DNA from: Hymenobacter polaris
GTDB taxonomy: Bacteria; Bacteroidota; Bacteroidia; Cytophagales; Hymenobacteraceae
Assembly (NCBI RefSeq): GCF_012927305.1
Contig: NZ_JABBGH010000001.1
Span: 1,426,001 to 1,490,000 of the forward strand
DNA length: 64,000 bases
Direction: 5' to 3'
Below, in pieces: positions 1 through 7,731 of the stretch. Each line of letters opens with the position of its first letter. The stretch's first letter is position 1. The notes under the pieces are model-generated. The model was given only the letters and a program-made list of their open reading frames with translations, did not search any database and was not told where the DNA came from. The position numbers and the translations under genes are program-made.

Positions 1-2
1 CA

Positions 3-425
3 TACGACGTAACCGGCCGCCTGCACGATATTTTTGATGAACAGCAGGTTAGCGAAAAATTCCGCAAGCGCGAGTTCGTCCTCGAGGTGCAGGAAGGCCA
101 ATATCCTGAGCAAATTAAGTTTCAGTTGGTGCAGGATAAGACTGCCCTCATCGACCCTTTCAAGATTGGCGACGAGGTGAAAGTGACCTTCAACCTGCGC
201 GGCCGCGGCTTCAACAAGAATGGCCAGATGCTGTACTTCACCAACCTCGAAGCCTGGCGCATTGAGCCGGCTACGGGTGGCGGCGCTCCCGCCGCGGGTG
301 GCAGCAGCTCCTACAGCCAGCCCCAGCAGCAGGCGGCCCGCCCCGCCCAAAACCAGAACCCTAACCTGCGCGCTCAGCCCGCAGCCCCCATCGCCAGCGA
401 CGACGATAACGACCTGCCTTTCTAA
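3..425 (+). CDS. DUF3127 family protein, SSB-like (5' end outside window)
   Basis: The visible frame opens with YDVTGRLHDIFDEQQVSEKF and runs through a small beta-rich, OB-like domain with NLRGRGF and YFTNLEAWRIE, the hallmark stretch of the Bacteroidetes DUF3127 family. After about residue 75 comes a Gly/Ser/Gln/Pro-rich low-complexity tail that ends in DDDNDLPF. That acidic tip ending in Pro-Phe resembles the protein-binding C-terminus of single-stranded DNA-binding proteins, so a role in DNA metabolism is plausible. No start codon in the window fits: the conserved domain already begins at the first complete codon, so only a few residues are missing. A GTG at 87 would cut the domain and is rejected. 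A hairpin follows the stop. Confidence 0.85.
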   Translation, partial: YDVTGRLHDIFDEQQVSEKFRKREFVLEVQEGQYPEQIKFQLVQDKTALIDPFKIGDEVKVTFNLRGRGFNKNGQMLYFTNLEAWRIEPATGGGAPAAGGSSSYSQPQQQAARPAQNQNPNLRAQPAAPIASDDDNDLPF

Positions 426-458
426 TTCAGCTGCTAGCCATTGGCTGTTAGCTTCTTC

Positions 459-493
459 AATGTGCCGCTTTCCTAACCGGAAGGCGGCACATT
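459..493. terminator. Hairpin after the DUF3127 gene
   Basis: AATGTGCCGC(C) and its complement GGCGGCACATT enclose a short loop (TTTCCTAACCGGAA). The structure lies 34 bases after the DUF3127 stop. It is flanked by degenerate copies of an AGCTGTTAGC-like repeat on both sides (about 428-455 and 538-568). It probably acts as a terminator, although the T-run is weak. Confidence 0.55.
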
Positions 494-571
494 TGCGTTT
501 GGGCTGACGTTCTGAACTTGCTTAGTCAACAAAAGCTACCGGCTAACAGCTAGTAGCCAACAGCTTACCAA

Positions 572-1201
572 ATGAATTTACGCGCACTTATTCGGCAGGG
601 CGAGGGCGAGCGGCTGGAATTTAAAAAGAAAACCACCCACCCAACCCGCATTGCCCGCACACTGGCCTCGCTGGCCAACACCCGCGGCGGGCAGGTGCTG
701 GTGGGCGTGGACGACGACGGGCGCGTAGTGGGCGTGCGCGATGCCGAGGAAGAAATGTACCAACTGCGCGAGGCGGCCGCCCACTACATCGAGCCGCCCC
801 TGGAGCTGGCGTTGCAGGAAGTGGAGGACGAGGCGGGCGCGGTGGTAGTGGTGGTGAGCGTACCCGAAAGCCGCCATAAGCCTCACCGCGCCCAGGTAGC
901 GCCCGGCGAGTGGCGCAGCTACGTGCGCGTGCGCGACGAAAGCGTACAAGCCAGCTCCCTCACCGAGCGGGTGCTAGAGCGCCAGCAACCCGAGGCACGC
1001 CTCGAAAAAATTCCGCTTAACAAAGACGAGCTGCGGGTGCTCGACTACCTGCGCACTCACCCGCGCCTCACGGTGCCCGACTGTGCCAAGCTGCTCAATA
1101 TCAGCCGCCGCCGCGCCTACCGGCTCCTCATCAAGCTCACCCTGCACGGCCACACCCGCTACCACGACAAGCAGCAGCAGGAGGCGTACTATACCATCTG
1201 A
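572..1201 (+). CDS. AlbA_2 (Schlafen-type) putative DNA-binding protein with C-terminal winged helix
   Basis: Residues about 5-120 form an AlbA_2 domain (PF04326-type): ERLEFKKK near the N-terminus, then LASLANTRGGQVLVGVDDDG and a V-G-V loop, and later a YVRVRDES segment. This domain is found in bacterial transcription regulators and Schlafen-related nucleic-acid-binding proteins. Residues about 150-209 (KDELRVLDYLRTHPRLTVPD, then LLNISRRRAYRLLIKL) look like a winged helix-turn-helix. The combination suggests a small DNA-binding regulator. The ligand and targets are unknown. It stands alone between two repeat-rich spacers. The ATG at 572 directly precedes the conserved start MNLRALIRQGEGERLEFK. 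Confidence 0.8.
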   Translation: MNLRALIRQGEGERLEFKKKTTHPTRIARTLASLANTRGGQVLVGVDDDGRVVGVRDAEEEMYQLREAAAHYIEPPLELALQEVEDEAGAVVVVVSVPESRHKPHRAQVAPGEWRSYVRVRDESVQASSLTERVLERQQPEARLEKIPLNKDELRVLDYLRTHPRLTVPDCAKLLNISRRRAYRLLIKLTLHGHTRYHDKQQQEAYYTI

Positions 1202-1388
1202 ACCGCAGATTTAACGGATTACGCCGATACGCTTGCTGGCGCAAGCTGACTACGCGAACGGATACCTAACTACTTAAAGCGCTGGAGTTATTCCAGGTTT
1301 TGTAGCAGAAGTAACCAGTCCGTTCGCGTAGTCAGCTTGCGCCAGCAAGCGTATCGGCGCAATCCGTTAAATCCGTTAAATCTGCGGT
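1202..1388. repeat. Large inverted repeat (about 60-bp arms)
   Basis: The left arm starts ACCGCAGATTTAACGGATT and continues through GCCGATACGCTTGCTGGCGC and AAGCTGACTACGCGAACGGA (to 1262). The right arm (about 1319-1388) is its reverse complement, apart from one extra TAACGGATT unit. A 56-base spacer separates them. The element starts one base after the AlbA_2 gene stop and ends at the stop codon of the small basic ORF on the other strand, so it fills the gap between convergent genes. It is probably a mobile or self-propagating intergenic repeat doubling as a bidirectional terminator. Confidence 0.85.
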
Positions 1389-1505
1389 CTATTCTTGCTT
1401 GCGGGCGCGGGCGACTTTCTTTTCTTCTTTTTCGGCCTTTTTCTCCTTCATGGATTTGGTCGGCTCTTTTTTCTTCTCTTTGCGGGCGTCTTGGGCTTTG
1501 GCCAT
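1389..1505 (-). CDS. Small lysine-rich basic protein, 38 residues
   Basis: The minus strand reads ATG at 1505 to TAG at 1389, encoding a 38-residue protein that starts MAKAQDARKEKKKEPTKSM and continues with repeated KKAEKEEKK to an ARARKQE end. About half of the residues are Lys, Arg or Glu. There is no signal peptide or hydrophobic segment, so it is probably cytosolic and could bind nucleic acid or ribosomes. That role is inference. A TACTTTTA box (1544-1537 on the minus strand) resembles the Bacteroidetes -7 consensus and lies about 30 bases upstream. The stop abuts the large inverted repeat. It could be a chance frame, but the codon use and promoter-like box favour a real gene. Confidence 0.5.
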   Translation of the reverse strand: MAKAQDARKEKKKEPTKSMKEKKAEKEEKKVARARKQE

Positions 1506-1636
1506 GATGCAGAAAGGGTTGGGGTGGAAGGATGCTTAAAAGTAGGCGTTTTGCGCGAAATAACGGCCCCTAGGGTCGTATAACGCCCTAACGCACGGGC
1601 GAAGGCGGTTGTTGCGCTGGCCAAAAACGGCTGATT

Positions 1637-3172
1637 TTAGGGCGCAGTGGGGCTTTGCAGCAGCGGCCAGTAGCGCTCGGCTAGCACGCGCAGGTGGTGG
1701 TGCTCGTGGCCGGCCGTTATATAAAGCAGGCCCCGCACCGTGTAGGGGCTGCCGTTAGCGCGCCCCGCCCGGTCGAGCTGCCCGCCGTTGAGGCTACCGA
1801 AAAAGGCCAGCGTGGCGGCCCGCACGGCCTGGTACTCGGCCAGCAAGTCGCTAAGTGGGCGGTCGTTGGCCTCGCAATTGTCGGCGTAGTCGTTTTCGTC
1901 GAAGCCCGGCAGCTCCTGCGCGTCGGCGCGGGCAAAGCGCAGAGCGCGGTACGTGAAAATGCGCTCGGCATCAACAAGATGCAGCAGCACCTGCTTGGGC
2001 GTCCACTTGCCGGGGGCGTAGCGCAGCAGCGCCTGCGCCTCGCTGAGGCTCGCTAGCTGCTGCTGCAGGGCGGCGGCCTGCTGGCGCAGCTGGTTTAGCG
2101 GGTCGGCCTCAGCGGGCACCAGGTTTATGTACGCCTGCACCCTAGGCGAATAGCCGTCGAGCGTGGGGCGCACCTGGGTAGCGGCCAGCGGGTGGTGGGG
2201 CACGGGCGCAAAGGTAGCCGCCGGCCGCAGGTAGGCAAACTTGAGCCGCGCGGCGCCCTGGGGGCGGCGCACCAGCGCCCGGCCCAGGGCCCGCCACTGG
2301 TAGGGCGGGCGCACGCAAGCCGCTACCTCGGCCGGCCCTAGGGCCGCTGGCTGGCCAAAGGCCCAGCGCAGAAAATCGGGCATAATGGCGCCCCAGGTGC
2401 TGGGGTGGTGATGGCCGCCGGGCACCTCCACGTAGCGCAGGGCCGCCGCGGGCACGCCCTGGCCGCGCAGCTCGGCCAGCAAATCCAGGGTGTCGTCGAT
2501 GGCGTCGATGACGCCGTTGTGGTTGCGGTCGCTGGTTTCGTCGAGGGTGCCGGTTTGCAGCCAGAACTGCTGGCCGGGCTGGGCCGGGCGGGCGCGCACC
2601 AGCTGGTGCATCAGGCGGTCGGCGTCGGTGTAGCCGTCGCTCAGGGCCCGGCCGCGCCACCAAAACGAGCCGCTGAACGCGCCCGCCCGCCCAAACGCCT
2701 CGGGGTGGTGCCAGGCCAGGTCGAAGGCCGACAGCCCCCCTAGGGACATGCCCGCCACCACGGCCTCGGCGGGCTCGGCGCTGGCGTGGTAGTGGGCTTG
2801 CACGTAGGGCAGCAGCTCCCGGAGCATAAAGTCGGCGTAGCGTCCGGCGCGGCTGCCGCGCCCCAGGTAGTCGGGGCGGGCGGCCACGCCGTACTCCTGC
2901 AGGCGGTCGGCGGCGTGCACGGCTACCAGCACGAAGGGCGGCACTTCGCCGCGCCGATACAGGCGGTTGAGCACCGCCGGCAGGTGCAGGCGGGCCAGGT
3001 CCTGGCCATCGTTGAGGTAGAGCACCGGGTAGGGCGCGGCGGCCTGGGCGGAGTAGCCGGGGGGCAGCACCACCGCCAGGCGCACCACCCGCCCGAGGGC
3101 TACCGAAAACAGCGCCTCGTCGTGGCGCACGGCCACTACGCTGGGCGGCGATTGAAAGCGAACCTGGGTCAT
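1637..3172 (-). CDS. Esterase D-like hydrolase fused to a C-terminal DinB-like domain
   Basis: The first ~300 residues are an alpha/beta hydrolase of the esterase D type. They contain YPVLYLNDGQDL, the nucleophile elbow GMSLGG (Ser143), an acidic segment DETSDRNHNGVIDAIDDT, and a likely catalytic His in GGHHHPSTWG. Residues about 365-511 look like a DinB_2 four-helix domain: LRYAPGKWTPKQVLLHLVDA, ERIFTYRALRFARAD, and a final ITAGHEHHHLRVL with metal-binding-type histidines. The two domains are usually separate proteins. I chose ATG 3172 because the protein family starts close to it and a CATATTTG box lies just upstream (3186-3179). An upstream in-frame codon at 3214 would add 14 unconserved residues. 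The substrate is unknown. Confidence 0.8.
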   Translation of the reverse strand: MTQVRFQSPPSVVAVRHDEALFSVALGRVVRLAVVLPPGYSAQAAAPYPVLYLNDGQDLARLHLPAVLNRLYRRGEVPPFVLVAVHAADRLQEYGVAARPDYLGRGSRAGRYADFMLRELLPYVQAHYHASAEPAEAVVAGMSLGGLSAFDLAWHHPEAFGRAGAFSGSFWWRGRALSDGYTDADRLMHQLVRARPAQPGQQFWLQTGTLDETSDRNHNGVIDAIDDTLDLLAELRGQGVPAAALRYVEVPGGHHHPSTWGAIMPDFLRWAFGQPAALGPAEVAACVRPPYQWRALGRALVRRPQGAARLKFAYLRPAATFAPVPHHPLAATQVRPTLDGYSPRVQAYINLVPAEADPLNQLRQQAAALQQQLASLSEAQALLRYAPGKWTPKQVLLHLVDAERIFTYRALRFARADAQELPGFDENDYADNCEANDRPLSDLLAEYQAVRAATLAFFGSLNGGQLDRAGRANGSPYTVRGLLYITAGHEHHHLRVLAERYWPLLQSPTAP

Positions 3173-3178
3173 GCAGTG

Positions 3179-3186
3179 CAAATATG
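3179..3186 (-). promoter_or_regulatory. Candidate -7 box (CATATTTG) for the esterase-DinB gene
   Basis: On the minus strand CATATTTG matches TAnnTTTG at seven of eight positions. It lies six bases before the ATG, implying a very short or absent leader. Confidence 0.35.
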
Positions 3187-3304
3187 GGCCTGGGGCGCGC
3201 ACTCGGCGCCCCACCGGCCCGCGCCCAGGGGCGGGAAATTAATTTTTCGGCTTAGTTTGCGGGCGGTTGCGGCGCGCTCACCATCCCGCCGCGGCCCTCC
3301 CCTT

Positions 3305-4009
3305 TTGCACGAAGACTACCGCCGCTTTTACTCGCACCACCTGGGCCTGGAGCTGGAAATGCTGGTACTGGGCAACTATGGCTACCCTATTATCATCTTC
3401 CCCACCTCCAACGGCCGCTACTACGAGGCCAAGGACTTTAAGCTGGTGGACTCGGTGCGCTGGTTTATTGATAATAAGCTGATTAAGCTCTATTGCATCG
3501 ATAGCGGCGACAAGTACAGCTGGTACGCCAAGCACCTGCACCCCGGCACCCGCGTGTGGAACCACACGCTCTACGACCGCTTCGTGGCCGACGAGCTGGT
3601 GCCCGCCATTCAGCGCGAGTGCCAGGTGGATAAGGTGGGCGTGGCGGGCTGCTCGCTCGGGGGCTACCAGGCGCTCAACTTCGCCTTTCGCCACCCAGGC
3701 TTGGTGGCCCACATGTTCTCGATGGGGGCCTCCTTTGACATCCGCATGTTTATGGGCGGCTACTACGACGAGCAGGTGTACTACAACAACCCGCCCGACT
3801 ACCTGCCCAACGACCAGGACCCGGACCTGTGGCGCATGAACATCATCCTGGGCACGGCCTACGACGACTTCTGCAAGGATTCGAACTACCAGATAGCCGA
3901 CATCCTCTCGCGCAAGGGTATCGCCCACCGCCTCGACGTGCGCCCCGGCACCCACGACTGGCCGGTGTGGCGCGATATGTTCCCGGAGTACGTATCCACT
4001 ATCTTTTAG
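3305..4009 (+). CDS. Esterase family protein (esterase D-like alpha/beta hydrolase)
   Basis: The product is a compact esterase: RRFYSHHLGLELEMLVLGNYG at the start, an oxyanion-region PTSNGRYYEAKD, the nucleophile elbow VGVAGCSLGGYQAL, and a terminal histidine in RPGTHDWPVWRDMFP. Family members typically begin a few residues before the HEDYRRFYSHH stretch, which points to a TTG start at 3305. The frame stays open upstream because it overlaps the antisense of the previous gene, so the start is uncertain (a TTG near 3257 is an alternative). It heads a co-directional set with two ATP-grasp proteins, a YbdK-like ligase and a glutamine amidotransferase, and may process the product of that set. The substrate cannot be read from sequence. 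Confidence 0.75.
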   Translation: MHEDYRRFYSHHLGLELEMLVLGNYGYPIIIFPTSNGRYYEAKDFKLVDSVRWFIDNKLIKLYCIDSGDKYSWYAKHLHPGTRVWNHTLYDRFVADELVPAIQRECQVDKVGVAGCSLGGYQALNFAFRHPGLVAHMFSMGASFDIRMFMGGYYDEQVYYNNPPDYLPNDQDPDLWRMNIILGTAYDDFCKDSNYQIADILSRKGIAHRLDVRPGTHDWPVWRDMFPEYVSTIF

Positions 4010-4143
4010 CATCTTCGCTCCGTACAATTCATACCCAGCCGCCCGGCAATAGCGGGGGCGAGCCTTTTCTTCCTTTTTTTCTAACACCTCCTGCTGTCGG
4101 CCGCGTCCCTAGGGCCCCGCGCCAGCGCTAAACTCCCTTTCTT

Positions 4144-5379
4144 ATGGCAAAAAAAATCGGCATCCTGTTCGGCCAGGAAAACACTTTTCCGCAGGCCTTC
4201 GTCGACCGCGTAAACCAGAAAGCCGTGGATGGCATCACGGCCGAGTTTGTACAGATTGATACCGTGGAGCAGGCCGTGCCCTGCGGCTACGACGTGATTA
4301 TCGACCGCATCTCGCAGGACGTGCCCTTCTACCGCGCCTACCTCAAGAACGCGGCCCTCACGGGTACCGATGTGATTAACAATTCCTTCTGGTGGAGCGC
4401 CGACGAGAAGTTCTTCAACAACGCCCTGGCCGTGCAGCTGGGCGTGCCGGTGCCCAAGACGCTGCTGCTGCCCAGCAAGCACCGCCCCACCGACACCAAC
4501 GAGAACTCATTCCGCAACCTCAACATGTTCGACTGGCACAAGGCCTTCGAGCATATTGGTTTCCCGGCCTTTATGAAGCCCCACTCAGGCGGCGGCTGGA
4601 AGAGCGTGTACAAGGTAGACAACCCCGACGAAGCCTGGCGCGCCTACGACGAAACCGGTCAGCTGGTGATGCTCTACCAGGAAGCCATTGAGTTCGACGA
4701 CTATTTCCGCTGCTACTGCCTGGGCGGCCGCGACGTGCTCATTATGCCCTACGAGCCGCGCAACGCCTTCCACGAGCGCTACAAGACGGAAATGAAGACC
4801 CAGGGTGAGGCCGGCCAGCAGCTGCTCGACACCGTGCGCGACTACACCCTGCGCCTGTGCCAGGGCCTAGGGTATGACTTTAACACCGTGGAGTTTGCCG
4901 TGCGCGGCGGCGTGCCCATCGCCATTGACTTCGGCAACCCCGCCCCCGACGCCGACATCAACTCGGTGGGTCCCGAGAACTTCGAGTGGGTGGTGGAGCA
5001 CGCCGCTAACCTAGCCATCGAGCGCGCTCAGAAGCACCAGGGCCGCGGCACTAACCTGACCTGGGGCACCTTCGTGCGCGAGTCGGTACGCACCGCCCTG
5101 GCCCAGGCCCCGGCCGATACCAGCGCCGGCAACGTAGCAATGGGCGACGCCGTGCCCGAAGGCAACGACCTAGGGGCCACCGGCGCGCCCAAGCCTACCA
5201 AGAAAGCCTCGGCCGCCCCCAAGAAGCCCGCCGGCGCCCCCAAGCCCGAGCCGCCCACCGGCGCCGTGCCCGCTGGCACCCCCAAGCCTAAGCCCGCACC
5301 CAAGGCGGCTAAGCCCGCGCCAGCCGACGCGGCCGCTTCCGCCAAGCCTAAAAAGCCGGCGCCTAAGCCGAAACAATAG
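4144..5379 (+). CDS. ATP-grasp ligase with H1-like Lys/Pro/Ala tail
   Basis: The protein has a RimK-like ATP-grasp layout: an N-terminal pre-domain (KKIGILFGQENTFPQAFVDR), a nucleotide-binding lobe with FPAFMKPHSGGGWKSVYKV, then LYQEAIEFDDYFRCYCLGG and metal-binding VEFAVRGGVPIAIDFGNPAP. Such enzymes form amide bonds from a carboxylate and an amine with ATP. From about residue 340 to the end (411) it carries a tail built of KPTKK, AAPKKP, PKPKPAPK units, like histone H1 or other basic disordered tails; the conserved domain does not need it. The upstream esterase ends 134 bases before it and the YbdK-like ligase starts 126 bases after it. The substrate pair is unknown. Confidence 0.8.
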   Translation: MAKKIGILFGQENTFPQAFVDRVNQKAVDGITAEFVQIDTVEQAVPCGYDVIIDRISQDVPFYRAYLKNAALTGTDVINNSFWWSADEKFFNNALAVQLGVPVPKTLLLPSKHRPTDTNENSFRNLNMFDWHKAFEHIGFPAFMKPHSGGGWKSVYKVDNPDEAWRAYDETGQLVMLYQEAIEFDDYFRCYCLGGRDVLIMPYEPRNAFHERYKTEMKTQGEAGQQLLDTVRDYTLRLCQGLGYDFNTVEFAVRGGVPIAIDFGNPAPDADINSVGPENFEWVVEHAANLAIERAQKHQGRGTNLTWGTFVRESVRTALAQAPADTSAGNVAMGDAVPEGNDLGATGAPKPTKKASAAPKKPAGAPKPEPPTGAVPAGTPKPKPAPKAAKPAPADAAASAKPKKPAPKPKQ

Positions 5380-5505
5380 CTTTTAGCATTCTCTAGCCCC
5401 TAGGCCCATCCGTGCCTGGGGGCTACGCGGGGCGCTACCCGGTGCTGCCCCTGGGCCCGCTGGCACCCACCCCCGCTCTCTTCCCTTCGCTTTCTCCCCT
5501 CCCCC

Positions 5506-6609
5506 ATGCCACAACCCGTTTTTACGCTCGGAATCGAAGAGGAATTTCAAACCATCGACCCGACTACCCGCGAGCTACGCTCGCACATGTCGAAGATTGT
5601 GGAGGATGGCCGCGTCACGCTGCACGAGCAGGTGAAGGCCGAAATGCACGAGGCTGTGGTAGAAGTGGGCACCCACATCTGCAACAACATTCAGGAGGCG
5701 CGGGCCGACGTGCTGCACCTGCGCCGCCAGGTCATTGAGCTAGCCGACCGCGTGGGGCTGAAAATTGCCGCCGCCGGCACCCACCCCTTCTCGCGCTGGC
5801 AAGACCAGCCCATCACGCCCGATGCCCGCTACGACAAGATAGTGGAGGAGCTGCAGGAGGCGGCCCGCTCGAACCTCGTGTTTGGCATGCACGTGCACGT
5901 GGGCATTCAAAACCGCGATTTGGGCGTGTACATGATGAACGCGCTGCGCTACTTTTTGCCCCACCTGTTCGCGCTCAGCACCAACTCGCCGTTTTGGGAA
6001 GGCCGCGAAACGGGCTACAAGTCGTTCAGGACCAAGGTATTCGAGCGCTTTCCGCGCACGGGTATTCCGGGCTATTTTACTAGCGCCTCGGACTACGACG
6101 AGTTTATTGCGCTGCTGATAAAAACCGGCTGCATCGACAACGGCAAGAAAATCTGGTGGGACCTGCGCCTGCACCCGTTTTTCGACACCATCGAGTACCG
6201 CATCTGCGACATGATGATGCGGCCCGACGAAACCATTGCCGTGGCGGCCGTGATGCAGGCGCTGGTAGCCAAAATCTACAAGCTCAAGGTCCAAAACCTG
6301 AACTTTCGCCTTTACCGCTCGGCCCTGATTAAGGAAAATAAGTGGCGCGCGGCGCGCTACGGCATTGATGGCACGCTCATCGACTTCGGCTCGCAGGAGG
6401 AAAAGCCCGCCCGCGCCCTGATTCACGAGCTGCTCGACTTCGTAGACGATGTGCTCGACGAGCTAGGCAGCCGCCACGAGGTGGAGTACGTGCTGAAAAT
6501 GTTGGAAATGGGCACCGGCGCCGACCGTCAGCTCGCCGTTTTCCACCAAACCGGCGACCTCACCAAAGTAGTCGATTTCATTATCGAGGAAACTTCCATT
6601 GGACTGTAA
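5506..6609 (+). CDS. Carboxylate-amine ligase, YbdK/GCS2 family
   Basis: The start MPQPVFTLGIEEEFQTID contains the GIEEEF signature of the glutamate-cysteine ligase-like GCS2/YbdK fold. Further on are the metal/ATP-binding GMHVHVGI and a RLHPFFDTIEYRICDMMM strand typical of the family. At 367 residues it has the usual length. Characterised relatives ligate an amino acid's carboxylate to an amine using ATP; the substrate here is not known. Its co-directional position between an ATP-grasp ligase and a glutamine amidotransferase suggests a shared pathway. The stop codon falls inside the left arm of a perfect 20-bp hairpin. Confidence 0.88.
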   Translation: MPQPVFTLGIEEEFQTIDPTTRELRSHMSKIVEDGRVTLHEQVKAEMHEAVVEVGTHICNNIQEARADVLHLRRQVIELADRVGLKIAAAGTHPFSRWQDQPITPDARYDKIVEELQEAARSNLVFGMHVHVGIQNRDLGVYMMNALRYFLPHLFALSTNSPFWEGRETGYKSFRTKVFERFPRTGIPGYFTSASDYDEFIALLIKTGCIDNGKKIWWDLRLHPFFDTIEYRICDMMMRPDETIAVAAVMQALVAKIYKLKVQNLNFRLYRSALIKENKWRAARYGIDGTLIDFGSQEEKPARALIHELLDFVDDVLDELGSRHEVEYVLKMLEMGTGADRQLAVFHQTGDLTKVVDFIIEETSIGL

Positions 6610-6680
6610 CGCCAAGCTCCCGCTTAGTGCCCCGTTGAACGACTTGTTCTAGCGGGGCCCAAGCGGGAGCTTGGCGTTAC
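6606..6680. terminator. Perfect 20-bp stem-loop after the YbdK-like gene
   Basis: GTAACGCCAAGCTCCCGCTT (6606-6625) is exactly complementary to AAGCGGGAGCTTGGCGTTAC (6661-6680). An inner GCCCCG/CGGGGC pair extends the stem. The stem includes the YbdK stop codon. There is no strong T-run, so it may stabilise mRNA or attenuate read-through rather than terminate fully. Confidence 0.65.
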
Positions 6681-6752
6681 GGGCAATGCCTAAACTATTT
6701 TGTAGTTTTATCGCTTATTTTCTACTCGGCTTTACGCTAGCATTCACATTTT

Positions 6753-6760
6753 TACCTTTA
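6753..6760 (+). promoter_or_regulatory. Candidate -7 box (TACCTTTA) for the amidotransferase gene
   Basis: TACCTTTA differs from TAnnTTTG only in the last base and is followed by four bases and the ATG at 6765. The same TACCTT-N-N-four-base-ATG spacing occurs at 13922 and 30797. Confidence 0.4.
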
Positions 6761-6764
6761 TTCT

Positions 6765-7589
6765 ATGGCTACATTTCGCGTTGCTATTCTGGATATGTAT
6801 AACAACCACCCGGGCGAGGGCATGCGCTGCATCCGGCAGCTGCTGCACCGCGCTCAGGCTGACAATAACGTTGATTTCAAAGTAGATACCTTTAATGTGC
6901 GGGCGCTCAACGAGGTACCCGGCCTGAACTACGACATCTACGTAGCGAGCGGGGGGCCCGGCAGCCCGCTGCCCTCGGGCGAGCCTTGGGAGCCCTTGTT
7001 TTTCGACTTCGTAGATGCCCTGTTCGCGCACAACCAAACGGCCGAGCGTAAGAAGTTTCTGCTGGCCATCTGCCACTCGTTCCAGCTTATCAGCCGCCAC
7101 CTAGGGGTGGGCGAAGTCAGCAAGCGCAAGTCCACCTCGTTTGGGGTGCTGCCCATGCACCTCACCGCAGCCGGCCACGCCGACCCGGTGCTGCGCGCCC
7201 TGCCCGAGCCGTTTTTCGCCGTCGATTCGCGCGATTACCAGCTGGCGACTGTGCACCCCAAACGCCTGGCCGAGCTGGGCGCCGAAATTCTGTGCCTGGA
7301 AAAGGAGCGGCCCCACGTGCCGCTGGCCCGCGCCATTATGGCCATTCGCTTCTCGCCCGAGGTGCTGGCCACCCAGTTTCACCCCGAAGCCGACGGCGAG
7401 GGCATGCACCGCTACATGCTGACCGAAGAGCGTAAGCAGCAAGTAATTACGGCCTACGGCGAGGACAAGTACCACGAGATGGTGCGCCTACTGGCCGACC
7501 CCAGCACCATTGGGCTCACCGAGTCGATTATCGTGCCCACCTTTTTGCGCAACGCCCTGGCGGGCCTGCAAGAGCTGGCGCTGGCCTAG
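6765..7589 (+). CDS. Class I glutamine amidotransferase-like protein
   Basis: The Rossmann-like fold starts FRVAILDMYNNHPGEGMRC, continues with DIYVASGGPGSP (oxyanion region) and LLAICHSFQLISRHLGVG, where Cys103 is the probable nucleophile, and ends with LATQFHPEADGEGM, giving His206 and Glu208. That is a full class I triad. The nucleophile context (CHSFQ) departs from the usual G-C-G-Q pattern, which sets this family apart from GuaA or CarA. It could supply ammonia to the neighbouring ligases or hydrolyse a gamma-glutamyl bond. The TAG stop lies inside a CCTAGG motif and is followed by an intergenic palindrome. Confidence 0.85.
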   Translation: MATFRVAILDMYNNHPGEGMRCIRQLLHRAQADNNVDFKVDTFNVRALNEVPGLNYDIYVASGGPGSPLPSGEPWEPLFFDFVDALFAHNQTAERKKFLLAICHSFQLISRHLGVGEVSKRKSTSFGVLPMHLTAAGHADPVLRALPEPFFAVDSRDYQLATVHPKRLAELGAEILCLEKERPHVPLARAIMAIRFSPEVLATQFHPEADGEGMHRYMLTEERKQQVITAYGEDKYHEMVRLLADPSTIGLTESIIVPTFLRNALAGLQELALA

Positions 7590-7606
7590 GGCCTTTTAGT
7601 AGCAGC

Positions 7607-7695
7607 ACGTCATGCTGAGCCTGCCGAAGCATCTCTACCGAACAAGAGCCCTAGGCGGCGCGGTGGAGATGCTTAGACTGCGCTCAGCATGACGT
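7607..7695. repeat. Intergenic palindrome, GTCATGCTGAGC family
   Basis: ACGTCATGCTGAGC and a CGAAGCATCTCTACC core face a complementary GGAGATGCTTAGACTGCGCT plus CAGCATGACGT arm around a loop containing CCCTAGGCGG. The right arm has diverged slightly. It sits between the amidotransferase and the second ATP-grasp-like gene, so it interrupts the set transcriptionally or structurally. Confidence 0.8.
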
Positions 7696-7731
7696 TCTTT
7701 TTGCGTCGTCTTTACTTCATCTTTCCCGCTC

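Noticed and set aside
2786..3304. N-terminal extension of the esterase frame back to 2786
   Set aside because: It lies antisense to the esterase-DinB gene and reads as low-complexity sequence with no similarity to esterases.
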